The notes beneath the pieces were generated by a model. The model was not told the origin of the DNA, searched no databases, and saw only the letters and a list, made by a program, of their open reading frames with translations. From positions 1-44,553 of the forward strand of contig JAAVHB010000096.1 of NCBI GenBank assembly GCA_014799955.1: 44,553 nucleotides of DNA, read 5' to 3'. Source of the stretch: Butyrivibrio sp. (GTDB lineage: Bacteria; Bacillota; Clostridia; Lachnospirales; Lachnospiraceae). The translations under genes and the position numbers were made by a program. Positions within the stretch are counted from its first letter, which is position 1; every line of letters begins with the position of its first letter. Below, in pieces: positions 25,029 to 32,729 of this stretch.

Positions 25029-25970
25029 ATGAGAGAATTGATTTTTCTTAAACCTGTTTTTACACACAATATCTGGGGAGGTACCAGACTGCACGACGAA
25101 TTCGGATACGATATTGAGGGCAGCGACATAGGCGAATGCTGGGGCATCGCCGCCCATCCGAACGGCGATTCTACGGTGGAGGGCGGAAGCTATGACGGAA
25201 TGAAGCTTTCAGTGCTTTATCAGGAGCACAGGGAGCTTTTCGGCGGCATAGAGGGGGATAAGTTTCCGCTTCTTATTAAAATTATAGACGCCCATGACAA
25301 TCTGAGCATTCAGGTTCATCCCGATGACGGATACGCAGGAGTACATGAAAACGGCTCGCTCGGCAAAACCGAATGCTGGTATATAATGGACTGCCCCGAG
25401 AACGCAAAGCTCGTTGTAGGGCATAACGCGGCTTCAAAAGACGAGCTTGAAAGCATGATTCATGAGGGACGGTGGGATTCATTTATAAGAGAGCTGCCGA
25501 TTGCGAATGGGGATTTTATCCAGATTGACCCCGGAACGGTTCATGCCATAACCACGGGCTGCCTGATTCTTGAAACGCAGCAGAACAGCGATATTACATA
25601 CCGTGTATACGATTATAACAGACTTACGAACGGAAAACCGCGCGAGCTCCATGTTGAGCAGAGCATCGACGTGATTACCGTGCCCGCCAAGTCGGCGGAC
25701 GACAGCTTAAGCCATACGGCGGAGCGCAATGACAGCGCGGCAGATGTGCTGATTGAAAATAATTTTTACAAGGTATTTAAGATAAGTGTCAAGGGCTCCT
25801 TTGAATTTGAACAGAGCTATCCGTTCCTCAATGTAAGCGTAGTTGAGGGCAGCGGAAGTCTTGACGGGCATGAGATTAAAAAAGGAACGCATCTGATTGT
25901 GCCCGCCGGATACGGCAGTATGAGCCTTGAAGGTGATATGACGCTGATCGCCTCTACGGTCAGCAGATAG
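25029..25970 (+). CDS. manA: Mannose-6-phosphate isomerase, class I
   Basis: A 313-residue cupin-type zinc enzyme interconverting mannose-6-phosphate and fructose-6-phosphate. The characteristic N-terminal FLKPVFTHNIWGGTRL, zinc ligands in SIQVHPDD and KTECWYIMD, and IDPGTVHAI are present, with the later ETQQNSDITYRVYDYNR active-site stretch. Length fits the short Firmicutes type. It starts behind AAGAAAGGAC and lies downstream of the HAD gene in the same direction. Confidence 0.95.
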   Translation: MRELIFLKPVFTHNIWGGTRLHDEFGYDIEGSDIGECWGIAAHPNGDSTVEGGSYDGMKLSVLYQEHRELFGGIEGDKFPLLIKIIDAHDNLSIQVHPDDGYAGVHENGSLGKTECWYIMDCPENAKLVVGHNAASKDELESMIHEGRWDSFIRELPIANGDFIQIDPGTVHAITTGCLILETQQNSDITYRVYDYNRLTNGKPRELHVEQSIDVITVPAKSADDSLSHTAERNDSAADVLIENNFYKVFKISVKGSFEFEQSYPFLNVSVVEGSGSLDGHEIKKGTHLIVPAGYGSMSLEGDMTLIASTVSR

Positions 25971-26094
25971 AAAAAATTCACAGAAAGCTCACAGGTTTTC
26001 ATTGCTTTTTCTCATTTGCTACACAGAAATTACACAAATGATGTATATACTCTAAAACATAAAACGAAGCTGACACTAAAGGAGATGTGTGATT

Positions 26095-27420
26095 ATGTAT
26101 AATGAAAATGACAATTTTAACGTCGGCTACGGCATGAGCGAAATTAAGCCGCAGATACAGCCGGAGCCCGGGAAAGGCAAGGAACCCAAGAAGAAAAAGA
26201 ATATCTTTTTCAAAATTATCGCGTCGGTTGTATGCGCGGTTCTGCTGGGCGGAGTTGCGGGCGTTGCCTGCTACGGAGTGAGCTACGCGGGCTATGTGCT
26301 TTTTCCTATTAAAAGCGCTGCGGAGGCCAAGCCCGGTTCGGCAGGCGCTTTAACGGACGGCGAGAATCAGACGCAGGGTAACATATCATATGTGGATAAT
26401 TCCGAAGCGAAAAAGGACATTACGGCTACGGTATATGACGTGTCGGACATCGTTGACGCGGTTATTTCCTCCGTTGTGGCAATCAACGGAACATATACCG
26501 AATCGGTAAATAACGGATTTTTCGGAAGCCAGACATATCAGTCTACGGTCAGCGGGTCGGGAATAATTATCGGGCGCAACGACGAAGAACTGCTGATAGT
26601 GACCAACGCCCATGTCATAGACGGCGTTGAGGATTTGGCGGTGACCTTTTATGACGGAAACGAGGCTCAGGTTGACGTAAAGGGATATAAAAACAATCCT
26701 GATTTGGCGGTTCTGGCGATGAAGCTTTCGGATGTGCCTTCGGGAACCAAATATTCGATTGCAACCTTCGGAGATTCCTCCAAGGTCAGAGTTGGAGAGG
26801 CTGCCATCGCGGTGGGCAATTCCATGGGCTACGGCATTTCCGTGACAACCGGATGCATCAGTGCGCTTGACAAGACTATACTGATTGAAAATGTCGAATA
26901 CAAAAACCTGATTCAGACCGACGCTGCAATCAATCCCGGCAACAGCGGCGGCGCGCTCTTCAATGCGTACGGCGAGGTTATCGGAATCAATTCCGCCAAA
27001 ATGACGAACACGCAGGTTGAAGGAATGGGCTACGCGATTTCCATTTCCTCCGTAAAGGATATAATAGAGGAGCTTTCGCTCATGGAGCCGAGAGTACAGC
27101 TTTCGGAGGAGGAGAGAGGGTATCTCGGAATCAAGGGCGTGACCATAACCGAGAGTATTTCCCAGACCTATAACCGCCCTGCCGGAGTCGAAATACGTTC
27201 GGTTACCAAGGGCTCGGCGGCTGACAAGGCGGGTCTGGTACAGTATGACGTAATAATTTCTTTTGACGGCGCAACCGTAAAGACGATTAACGAGCTTGTG
27301 GATAAATTATCATATTATGCGATAGGCGAGGAGGTTGAGGTTGAATACTATCATCTTACGGCTGACGGAACCTATGAGAAAAACACCGCGACGGTAACGC
27401 TTGTTGAAAAACCGGAATAA
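26095..27420 (+). CDS. HtrA/DegP-family serine protease, membrane anchored
   Basis: A 441-residue surface protease. A basic cytoplasmic N-terminus of about 36 residues (GKEPKKKKN) precedes one membrane helix (about 40-70), the trypsin-like domain with catalytic His173 (VTNAHVI), Asp203 (NNPDLAVL) and Ser284 (INPGNSGGALF), and one C-terminal PDZ domain (about 340-435, GYLGIKGV to EKNTATVTLVE). It should degrade misfolded exported proteins. ATG 26095 is chosen with AAAGGAG at 10-nt spacing; an in-frame GTG at 26089 is too close. A strong terminator follows. No CssR-like operator was confidently seen upstream. Confidence 0.95.
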   Translation: MYNENDNFNVGYGMSEIKPQIQPEPGKGKEPKKKKNIFFKIIASVVCAVLLGGVAGVACYGVSYAGYVLFPIKSAAEAKPGSAGALTDGENQTQGNISYVDNSEAKKDITATVYDVSDIVDAVISSVVAINGTYTESVNNGFFGSQTYQSTVSGSGIIIGRNDEELLIVTNAHVIDGVEDLAVTFYDGNEAQVDVKGYKNNPDLAVLAMKLSDVPSGTKYSIATFGDSSKVRVGEAAIAVGNSMGYGISVTTGCISALDKTILIENVEYKNLIQTDAAINPGNSGGALFNAYGEVIGINSAKMTNTQVEGMGYAISISSVKDIIEELSLMEPRVQLSEEERGYLGIKGVTITESISQTYNRPAGVEIRSVTKGSAADKAGLVQYDVIISFDGATVKTINELVDKLSYYAIGEEVEVEYYHLTADGTYEKNTATVTLVEKPE

Positions 27421-27442
27421 ATATCATGTGAAAATAATAATG

Positions 27443-27483
27443 CGGATACGGAAGAAGTACTAAGGCTTCCGTATCCGTTTTTT
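27443..27483 (+). terminator. Rho-independent terminator after the HtrA-type gene
   Basis: CGGATACGGAAG and CTTCCGTATCCG form a perfect 12-bp stem, followed by six T. Confidence 0.95.
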
Positions 27484-27594
27484 AATTTGTTATTGGGAAC
27501 AAATTATAGACTTGAAAATATATTCTGTCTTTTTTATTGTATATTTTGTCGAAATAGTGAATAAAATCTCATATTTTGGTGAATTGAGGTTAAA

Positions 27595-27623
27595 TTGACG
27601 CTTGATAAGGTGAATTTTACAAT
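27595..27623 (+). promoter_or_regulatory. Promoter of the first XRE regulator
   Basis: TTGACG at 27595-27600, 17 bp, TACAAT at 27618-27623. GGTGAAT recurs at about 27578, 27609 and 27632 around the promoter and ribosome site and could mark operator half-sites. Confidence 0.6.
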
Positions 27624-27642
27624 AAAGAAGAGGTGAATCAAA

Positions 27643-28014
27643 ATGAACCAATCAGTAAGTGCATTAGGAGATGCCGTTCGCGCAACAAGAAAGAGTAAGA
27701 ATTTATCGCAGGAGGCGTTAGCCGAGAGGATTGGTGTATGCAAAAGAACAATTATAGACATAGAGAAGAATACCGGAAACCCTAAATTTGAAATACTGTG
27801 TATGCTGGTCAGAGAGCTGGATTTACCTCTTTACGAAGTGTTTTATCCCGAGGCGTCAAATAATCTGGAAATCAAAAATATTCTCATAAAAGAACTGAGC
27901 GACTGCTCGGATTATGAGATGAAGGTGATTTTGTCCGTAATCAGAAGTCTCAGGTATACGCTGAAAAGCGAAGAGAAAAAAATGACGGATAAAAATCTTA
28001 ATGCCGCCGAATAA
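27643..28014 (+). CDS. XRE-family transcriptional regulator
   Basis: A 123-residue protein. Residues about 8-65 form an HTH_3 domain (LGDAVRATRKSKNLSQEALAERIGVCKRTIIDIEKNTGNPKFEIL). A C-terminal helical extension of about 55 residues (NLEIKNILIKELSDCSDYEMKVILSVIRSLRYTL) probably mediates dimerisation. The start follows AAGAGGTGAATCAAA. It is convergent with another XRE gene 82 bp away. The target is unknown; GGTGAAT repeats at its own promoter suggest autoregulation. Confidence 0.88.
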   Translation: MNQSVSALGDAVRATRKSKNLSQEALAERIGVCKRTIIDIEKNTGNPKFEILCMLVRELDLPLYEVFYPEASNNLEIKNILIKELSDCSDYEMKVILSVIRSLRYTLKSEEKKMTDKNLNAAE

Positions 28015-28096
28015 CAGTGTGCGGGCGGCAAAACAGAAAAACATTCCGGTCAAAGTTTAGGGTGGTTTTTCTATGCCTTAAAATTTAAAGCATTAA

Positions 28097-28384
28097 TTAT
28101 CTTACGTTCCTGAAAACCGAAACGACCTGCGTCACGGCTTCCTTTTCCTTATCGCTTAAGTCGGAAATATCCAGATAATCCCGACGCTCTATTCCGAGAA
28201 TATAATCTGTTGACACATGGAAAATTCTCGCGTATTTGATGAGAATTTCGTAGGAGGGGCGGCGGGAACAGGATTCATAACTTGAGATTGCGCTGGTTGC
28301 AAGCCCCATCATTTCGGCAAGCTGTCCTTGGTTAAGGCGTCTGTCGGTTCTGAGTTTCTTTAAAGTTTCGCCCAATAAAACCAT
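28097..28384 (-). CDS. XRE-family transcriptional regulator
   Basis: A 95-residue regulator with an HTH_3 domain at residues about 5-62: LGETLKKLRTDRRLNQGQLAEMMGLATSAISSYESCSRRPSYEILIKYARIFHVSTDYILG. A short acidic tail (DLSDKEKEAVTQVVSVFRNVR) follows. This SinR/Cro-like architecture often controls sporulation or stress genes. It is divergent from spoVAD with 145 bp between the starts, so it might act there, but no operator was identified. The start at 28384 has AAAGGAG upstream. Confidence 0.88.
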   Translation of the reverse strand: MVLLGETLKKLRTDRRLNQGQLAEMMGLATSAISSYESCSRRPSYEILIKYARIFHVSTDYILGIERRDYLDISDLSDKEKEAVTQVVSVFRNVR

Positions 28385-28466
28385 ATCAATTTCTCCTTTG
28401 TGTTCAATTATTTGCAGATAGTGTAAATAAAATTACGGTACTGTTGGTGAAATCAATTTCACTTGC

Positions 28467-28495
28467 GTATAGAAATTTTTTTATTCCGCATAATA
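28467..28495 (+). promoter_or_regulatory. Sigma G-type promoter for spoVAD
   Basis: GTATA at 28467-28471, 17 bp, CATAATA at 28489-28495, fitting the forespore sigma G pattern. spoVA genes are sigma G-dependent in Bacillus, so the match is expected. Confidence 0.6.
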
Positions 28496-28529
28496 ATTTC
28501 CAAAATGAGAATAAAAGGATGAAATCGGT

Positions 28530-29540
28530 ATGGGAAAAATCGGAAAAGCAAGTATTGCCTTTGATGTGCCGCCGTTAATTCGCGAGCGCGCGTCAATAGC
28601 TGGACAAAAGGAGGGAGAAGGCCCGTTGGGACCTCTTTTTGACAAGGTGATAGATGACGCCATGGCGGGCAAAAAAACATGGGAGGAAGCGGAGAGCGAG
28701 TTCCAGAGGCAGGTTGTGGAGGTACTGCTTGAGAAATCAGGTATGGACAGAAAGGAAATCCGCTATCTTTTCGCGGGAGATTTGCTTGGACAGCTTATTG
28801 CGACCTCATTCGGAATCCAGAGCTTTGAGATACCGTTCTTCGGGCTTTACGGGGCGTGCTCGACTATGGGAGAGTCGCTCTCGCTGGCGGCGATGACGGT
28901 TGCCGCAGGGTACGCCGAAAACGTTATTGCGCTTACCTCAAGTCATTTTGCGAGCGCGGAGAAGCAGTTCCGCTATCCGCTCGACTACGGCAGCCAGCGT
29001 CCGCTTTCAGCTACATGGACGGTCACGGGAGCGGGTGGAGTCATTCTCGGAAACGGTGAGCACGGAAACCGTGTGACGGGAGTTACGACCGGCAAGGTAG
29101 TTGATTACGGCGTAGAGGATTCCTTTAATATGGGAGCGGCGATGGCTCCGGCGGCGTGCGACGTTATCTACAATAATTTTATGGATATGGAAATCGGGCC
29201 GGATTACTACGACGCGATATATACGGGAGATCTGGGCTATGTGGGACAGAAAATCCTGATTGACCTTCTCGAGAAAAGAGGCTTTGACGTTTCGGGTATA
29301 CACCGTGACTGCGGCATAGAGATTTACGACAGAGAAAAGCAGGACACGCACTCCGGAGGCAGCGGCTGCGGGTGCAGCGCGTGCACGCTTTGCGCGCACA
29401 TACTGAAGGAAATGGACGAAGGCAGGCTTAAGAAAGTGCTTTTTGTGCCGACGGGAGCGCTGCTGTCTACAATCAGCTTTAACGAGGGCAAAACCGTGCC
29501 GGGAATCGCGCATGCGGTTATGCTTGAGCATTTCGAGTAA
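28530..29540 (+). CDS. spoVAD: Stage V sporulation protein AD
   Basis: A 336-residue thiolase-fold protein, close to the usual length. Typical segments are FDVPPLIRERASIAGQKEGEGPLG, LFAGDLLGQLIATSFG, FFGLYGACSTMGESL, SSHFASAEKQFRYPLDYGSQRP and the cysteine-rich GGSGCGCSACTLCAHIL. SpoVAD is part of the inner-membrane channel that moves dipicolinic acid into the forespore and out at germination, and binds DPA itself. The usual upstream partner spoVAC is absent here: a divergent XRE gene is next. spoVAE follows after a repeat-filled gap of 108 bp. Confidence 0.96.
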   Translation: MGKIGKASIAFDVPPLIRERASIAGQKEGEGPLGPLFDKVIDDAMAGKKTWEEAESEFQRQVVEVLLEKSGMDRKEIRYLFAGDLLGQLIATSFGIQSFEIPFFGLYGACSTMGESLSLAAMTVAAGYAENVIALTSSHFASAEKQFRYPLDYGSQRPLSATWTVTGAGGVILGNGEHGNRVTGVTTGKVVDYGVEDSFNMGAAMAPAACDVIYNNFMDMEIGPDYYDAIYTGDLGYVGQKILIDLLEKRGFDVSGIHRDCGIEIYDREKQDTHSGGSGCGCSACTLCAHILKEMDEGRLKKVLFVPTGALLSTISFNEGKTVPGIAHAVMLEHFE

Positions 29541-29643
29541 CGGGAATGTTAAGGAAAGTCCCGTTCGGCACAAAGAGGAAAGTCCTGTTCGGCGCACAGC
29601 GCCTCGCGGGAATGTTAGTGCCTCGCGGGAATGTTAGGAGGCG
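29541..29643 (+). repeat. Nested hairpin/Shine-Dalgarno repeats between spoVAD and spoVAE
   Basis: Three copies of CGGGAATGTTA occur in about 100 bp (29541, 29607, 29626). An outer hairpin pairs TCCCG/GGCAC (29559-29571) with GTGCC/CGGGA (29618-29630). Its loop contains a complete inner copy: TCCTG/GGCGC (29583-29595) with GCGCC/CGGGA (29599-29611). The block ends in ATGTTAGGAGG, the spoVAE ribosome site. The fragment at 29541 directly follows the spoVAD stop. Confidence 0.85.
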
Positions 29644-29648
29644 GTTTA

Positions 29649-30005
29649 ATGGATTATCTTATTGCGTTTTTGGTGGGCGGCGGCATATGCGCGCTTGTTC
29701 AGATTCTTATGGAAAAGACGAAGCTCATGCCGGGCAGAATTATGGTTCTTCTGGTATGCTCGGGCGCGGTGCTGAGCGCTGCCGGTTTATACGAGCCGTT
29801 TGTGGACTGGGCGGGCAGCGGAGCGAGCGTCCCGCTGCTTGGCTTCGGAAACGTGCTTTTTAAGGGAGTGAAGGAAGCGGTTGATATGGAGGGCTTTCTC
29901 GGAATTTTCCTCGGAGGCTTTAAGGCGGGAGCGGCGGGCTGCTCGGCAGCGCTGATTTTCGGATATATAGCCTCGCTGATAGTCAACCCGAAGATGAAGA
30001 AATAG
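29649..30005 (+). CDS. spoVAE: Stage V sporulation protein AE (SpoVAEb type)
   Basis: A 118-residue membrane protein with three or four helices: MDYLIAFLVGGGICALVQIL, PGRIMVLLVCSGAVLSAAGLY, LLGFGNVLFKGVKEAV and FLGIFLGGFKAGAAGCSAALIFGYIASLI. These match SpoVAE/SpoVAEb. Works with SpoVAC and SpoVAD in DPA transport. The start at 29649 uses the GGAGG of the hairpin repeat; an in-frame ATG at 29631 lies inside the repeat. Confidence 0.93.
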   Translation: MDYLIAFLVGGGICALVQILMEKTKLMPGRIMVLLVCSGAVLSAAGLYEPFVDWAGSGASVPLLGFGNVLFKGVKEAVDMEGFLGIFLGGFKAGAAGCSAALIFGYIASLIVNPKMKK

Positions 30006-30095
30006 CAGGATTTGCCATATTATGAAAAATGTACTGGAAATAACGAAGCTTTTGTAGTACCATATAGGCAAGTATTAACGAAAGGAAGTATTTCC

Positions 30096-31121
30096 ATGGA
30101 GAAGAAAAACATTGATTGGGCAAATCTTGGCTTTGGCTATATTGTGACCGATAAGAGGTTTGTGTCGAATTACAGGAACGGAGCATGGGATGAAGGAGGA
30201 CTTACTGAAGATGCAACAGTTACAATCAGTGAGTGTGCCGGAGTTTTACAGTATGCTCAGACAATATTTGAAGGACTTAAGGCTTATACGACGGAGAAGG
30301 GTGAAACGGTTATTTTCAGACCCGACCTCAATGCGGAACGCATGGAGCAGTCGGCTAAGAGGCTTGAAATGCCTGTTTATCCGAAGGATAAATTCGTTGA
30401 CGCAATAGTGGAAACCGTGAGGGCAAACAGCGCTTATGTTCCTCCTTACGGGACGGGAGCGACGCTTTATGTACGCCCCTATATGTTCGGAAGCAGCGAG
30501 GTAATCGGTGTAAAGCCCGCGCAGGAATATCAGTTCAGGGTATTCACGACTCCGGTAGGAGCTTATTTTAAGGGCGGCGCGAAGCCTCTTACCATCAAGG
30601 TTTCGGATTTTGACCGCGCGGCGCCTAACGGAACCGGTCATATCAAGGCGGGGCTTAACTATGCGATGAGTCTTCACGCCATTGTTACGGCGCACGAGGA
30701 GGGATTTGACGAGAATATGTATCTTGACCCCCGCACGCGCACAAAGGTAGAGGAAACGGGTGGCGCCAACTTCCTTTTTGTTACAAAGGACAAGAAGGTT
30801 GTCGTGCCCAAGTCGTCAAGCATTCTTCCCTCAATTACACGCCGTTCGCTCGTGCATGTGGCAAAGGAATATCTCGGTCTTGAGGTTGAGGAGAGAGAGG
30901 TTCTTTTTGACGAGGTAAAAGAATTCGCCGAGGCCGGACTGTGCGGAACGGCGGCGGTTATCTCTCCGGTCGGCAAAATTGTGAACCACGGCGAGGAAAT
31001 CTGCATCCCGAGCGGAATGGCTGATATGGGACCTGTAACAAAGGAGCTTTACGATACGCTTACGGGAATACAGATGGGTCGCATAGAGGCTCCCGAGGGC
31101 TGGATTAAGGTGGTTGAGTAA
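30096..31121 (+). CDS. ilvE: Branched-chain amino acid aminotransferase
   Basis: A 341-residue class IV PLP aminotransferase for Val, Leu and Ile. The PLP lysine lies in GTGHIKAGLNYA. Other class IV features are LQYAQTIFEGLKAY, ATLYVRPYMFGSSEVIGV, KVEETGGANFLFV, SILPSITRRSLVHVAKE and EAGLCGTAAVISPVG. The start at 30096 follows AAAGGAAG; an in-frame ATG at 30012 has no ribosome site. A 73-residue gene overlaps the stop. No leader peptide or T-box was seen in the 90 bp upstream. Confidence 0.95.
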   Translation: MEKKNIDWANLGFGYIVTDKRFVSNYRNGAWDEGGLTEDATVTISECAGVLQYAQTIFEGLKAYTTEKGETVIFRPDLNAERMEQSAKRLEMPVYPKDKFVDAIVETVRANSAYVPPYGTGATLYVRPYMFGSSEVIGVKPAQEYQFRVFTTPVGAYFKGGAKPLTIKVSDFDRAAPNGTGHIKAGLNYAMSLHAIVTAHEEGFDENMYLDPRTRTKVEETGGANFLFVTKDKKVVVPKSSSILPSITRRSLVHVAKEYLGLEVEEREVLFDEVKEFAEAGLCGTAAVISPVGKIVNHGEEICIPSGMADMGPVTKELYDTLTGIQMGRIEAPEGWIKVVE

Positions 31122-31342
31122 TGATAAATCCTGCAAGTATTTTTAAAATGAAGGGCGCATGGGAGAAGTTTACCGCCAATCATCCGAGGGTTCCCGCCTT
31201 TATGCAGGCGGCTTCCCAGGGAATGTTAAGCGAAGGCTCAATAATAGATTTGACGATTACCGCTCCCGACGGACGAAAAATCCAGACCAATGTAAGACTT
31301 ACGGAATCGGATATGGAGCTTTTCAGAGAATTTCAGAAGTAA
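31121..31342 (+). CDS. Small conserved-looking protein of unknown function
   Basis: A 73-residue protein whose ATG overlaps the ilvE stop (TAATG), so it is translationally coupled. The N-terminal part is basic and helical (INPASIFKMKGAWEKFTANHPRVPAFMQAASQG); the C-terminal part is beta-like (SIIDLTITAPDGRKIQTNVRLTESDMELFREFQ). Similar small proteins are, as far as I recall, frequent in Lachnospiraceae. No function is known to me. Codon use and coupling support a real gene. Confidence 0.75.
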   Translation: MINPASIFKMKGAWEKFTANHPRVPAFMQAASQGMLSEGSIIDLTITAPDGRKIQTNVRLTESDMELFREFQK

Positions 31343-31347
31343 ATCGA

Positions 31348-31378
31348 TTGTCAACCTATAACTAAAATAGGTTGACAA
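31348..31378. promoter_or_regulatory. BirA biotin operator before bioY
   Basis: TTGTCAACC, 13 bp, GGTTGACAA: perfect 9-bp arms matching the Gram-positive BirA box (TTGTnAACC/GGTTnACAA). The right arm contains the -35 box of the promoter, so BirA with biotinyl-AMP would block RNA polymerase. Confidence 0.88.
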
Positions 31379-31400
31379 TTCTTTTTTCGCGTATTATACT
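31372..31400 (+). promoter_or_regulatory. Promoter of bioY
   Basis: TTGACA at 31372-31377, 17 bp, TATACT at 31395-31400. It overlaps the right arm of the BirA operator. Confidence 0.85.
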
Positions 31401-31460
31401 TGTCGAAGCGGCAAGGGCATAAGGTCTTGCGTAAAATCTGAATTGATCGGAGCTTTTGAT

Positions 31461-32078
31461 ATGGATACGGATAAAAGGAGAAGTAATACTGGATACGGAA
31501 ATAAGATTCTGAATATGGCTCTTATCGCGCTTATGACGGCGTTTCTTTGTGTGGTGTCGCCGTTTTCGATACAGCTGCCGGGACAGGTGCCGATTTCTCT
31601 TTCGTTTATGATGCTTTATCTTACGGTGTATCTCCTCGGAGGCGTCAAGGGTACGGTTTGCTGCGTGCTTTATCTGCTCATCGGACTTATCGGGCTTCCG
31701 GTATTTTCAAATTTCGGAAGCGGAATAGGCAAGCTTGCCGGACCGACGGGAGGATACCTGATCGGATATATTTTTCTCGCCGCAGTATGCGGAGCGGCGC
31801 TCTATATCGGAAAGGGCAGGCTTTGGGTATATATTATAGGAATGGTGTTAGGCGGAATGGTGGCGTATCTTTTCGGAACACTGTGGTTTATGTATTCAAT
31901 GCAGACCGGACTGAAATATACCCTCGGTGCGTGCGTGTTTCCCTTTATTCCGTTTGATATTGCCAAAATAGCGGCAACCGCGCTACTCGGACCTATTCTT
32001 AAAAAGCTTCTTTGCAGGATTGACGGACTTGACGGCGTGATAGCGTATCTGAGGCCTCAGAAGCCGAAATCGGCGTAA
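31461..32078 (+). CDS. bioY: Biotin ECF transporter substrate-binding component
   Basis: A 205-residue BioY protein with six membrane helices. Typical segments are FSIQLPGQVPISLSFMMLYLTVYLLGG, LYLLIGLIGLPVFSNFGSGIGKLAGPTGGYLIGYIF and CVFPFIPFDIAKIAATALLGPIL. It captures biotin and works with a shared EcfA/A'/T energising module, not encoded here. The start at 31461 has GGAG upstream. The BirA operator and promoter just before it show biotin repression. Its 3' end overlaps the convergent DUF3877 gene by 22 bp. Confidence 0.95.
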   Translation: MDTDKRRSNTGYGNKILNMALIALMTAFLCVVSPFSIQLPGQVPISLSFMMLYLTVYLLGGVKGTVCCVLYLLIGLIGLPVFSNFGSGIGKLAGPTGGYLIGYIFLAAVCGAALYIGKGRLWVYIIGMVLGGMVAYLFGTLWFMYSMQTGLKYTLGACVFPFIPFDIAKIAATALLGPILKKLLCRIDGLDGVIAYLRPQKPKSA

Positions 32079-32590
32079 TCCTCAGGAAGGAAACGGTGAT
32101 ACATGGTGTGGAACTCATCCGAGCTGAAGCAGTAATAGTAGCTGTCGGGACGTCCGTCCTCAAAGTATATGAGCCAGTCAAATTCTCCGTTGTCAAGCTT
32201 TTCTATGTGAAGCCTGTCCGAATGCGCCCTGAATACAGCGAATACCTCATCCATTCCGCAGCCGTGTGTACGCACCGTGTCAATCAGCTCCTTTATGAAT
32301 TCGCAATCAAGCGTATGCTCGTGAACATATGCGGCTCCGTCCTCGGGAATGGCAAAGCAGAAGCGCTCGCCCTGATTGCTCACCGTGATTTTTCCGAGTT
32401 CGCCGTAAGCTTTTTTGCAGAAGTCCTCAGCCAAAGCCAGAGCCTGCTTCACATCGCATTTTTGCCCGAAAAAATGATTGAGGGAGGAAAGAGGATAATA
32501 CAGTCTGACGGTTTCGGGACGGTAGCCAAGCTTAAGCTGTTCCTCTTTTATAACGTCGATAATATTCTGTTTAAGTCTGTCAAAATTCAT
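32057..32590 (-). CDS. DUF3877-like cytoplasmic protein
   Basis: A 177-residue soluble protein: MNFDRLKQNIIDVIKEEQLK, then YRPETVRLYYPLSSLNHFFG, a central ITVSNQGERFCFAIPEDGAAYVHEH and a tyrosine-rich SYYYCFSSDEFHTMYHRFLP. The first 40 residues are what I associate with DUF3877, a family known mainly from Lachnospiraceae and without a known function. It is convergent with bioY, overlapping it by 22 bp. Confidence 0.7.
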   Translation of the reverse strand: MNFDRLKQNIIDVIKEEQLKLGYRPETVRLYYPLSSLNHFFGQKCDVKQALALAEDFCKKAYGELGKITVSNQGERFCFAIPEDGAAYVHEHTLDCEFIKELIDTVRTHGCGMDEVFAVFRAHSDRLHIEKLDNGEFDWLIYFEDGRPDSYYYCFSSDEFHTMYHRFLPEDYADFGF

Positions 32591-32643
32591 ATTTTATTCC
32601 CCGTGCGCGGATATTTTTAACATAATCCATTATAAAATAAATT

Positions 32644-32692
32644 ATGACGGAAAACCAGAACTTTTATATTGTTGAAAAAAAAACGCCGTCAT
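32644..32692. promoter_or_regulatory. Widely spaced 7-bp inverted repeat at the hypB promoter
   Basis: ATGACGG (32644-32650) and CCGTCAT (32686-32692) flank and overlap the hypB promoter, with 35 bp between arms. The right arm lies inside the -35/-10 spacer. A regulator binding both arms could control hypB. Confidence 0.3.
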
Positions 32693-32700
32693 GATAAAAT
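32672..32700 (+). promoter_or_regulatory. Promoter of hypB
   Basis: TTGAAA at 32672-32677, 17 bp, TAAAAT at 32695-32700, about 30 bp before the hypB start. Confidence 0.65.
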
Positions 32701-32729
32701 GGCATATATTCTGACAGTGGAGGAGCCGT

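Noticed and set aside
28003..28029. Terminator after the first XRE gene (GCCGCC/GGCGGC)
   Set aside because: The stem overlaps the end of the coding sequence and is followed by AAAACAG rather than a T-run, so it is not supported as a terminator.
31208..31222. Further copy of the hairpin repeat (GGGAATGTTAAG inside the 73-residue gene)
   Set aside because: Only the 3' dozen bases match, it lies within a coding region encoding QGMLSEG, and no stem arms or ribosome site are nearby; chance match is likely.
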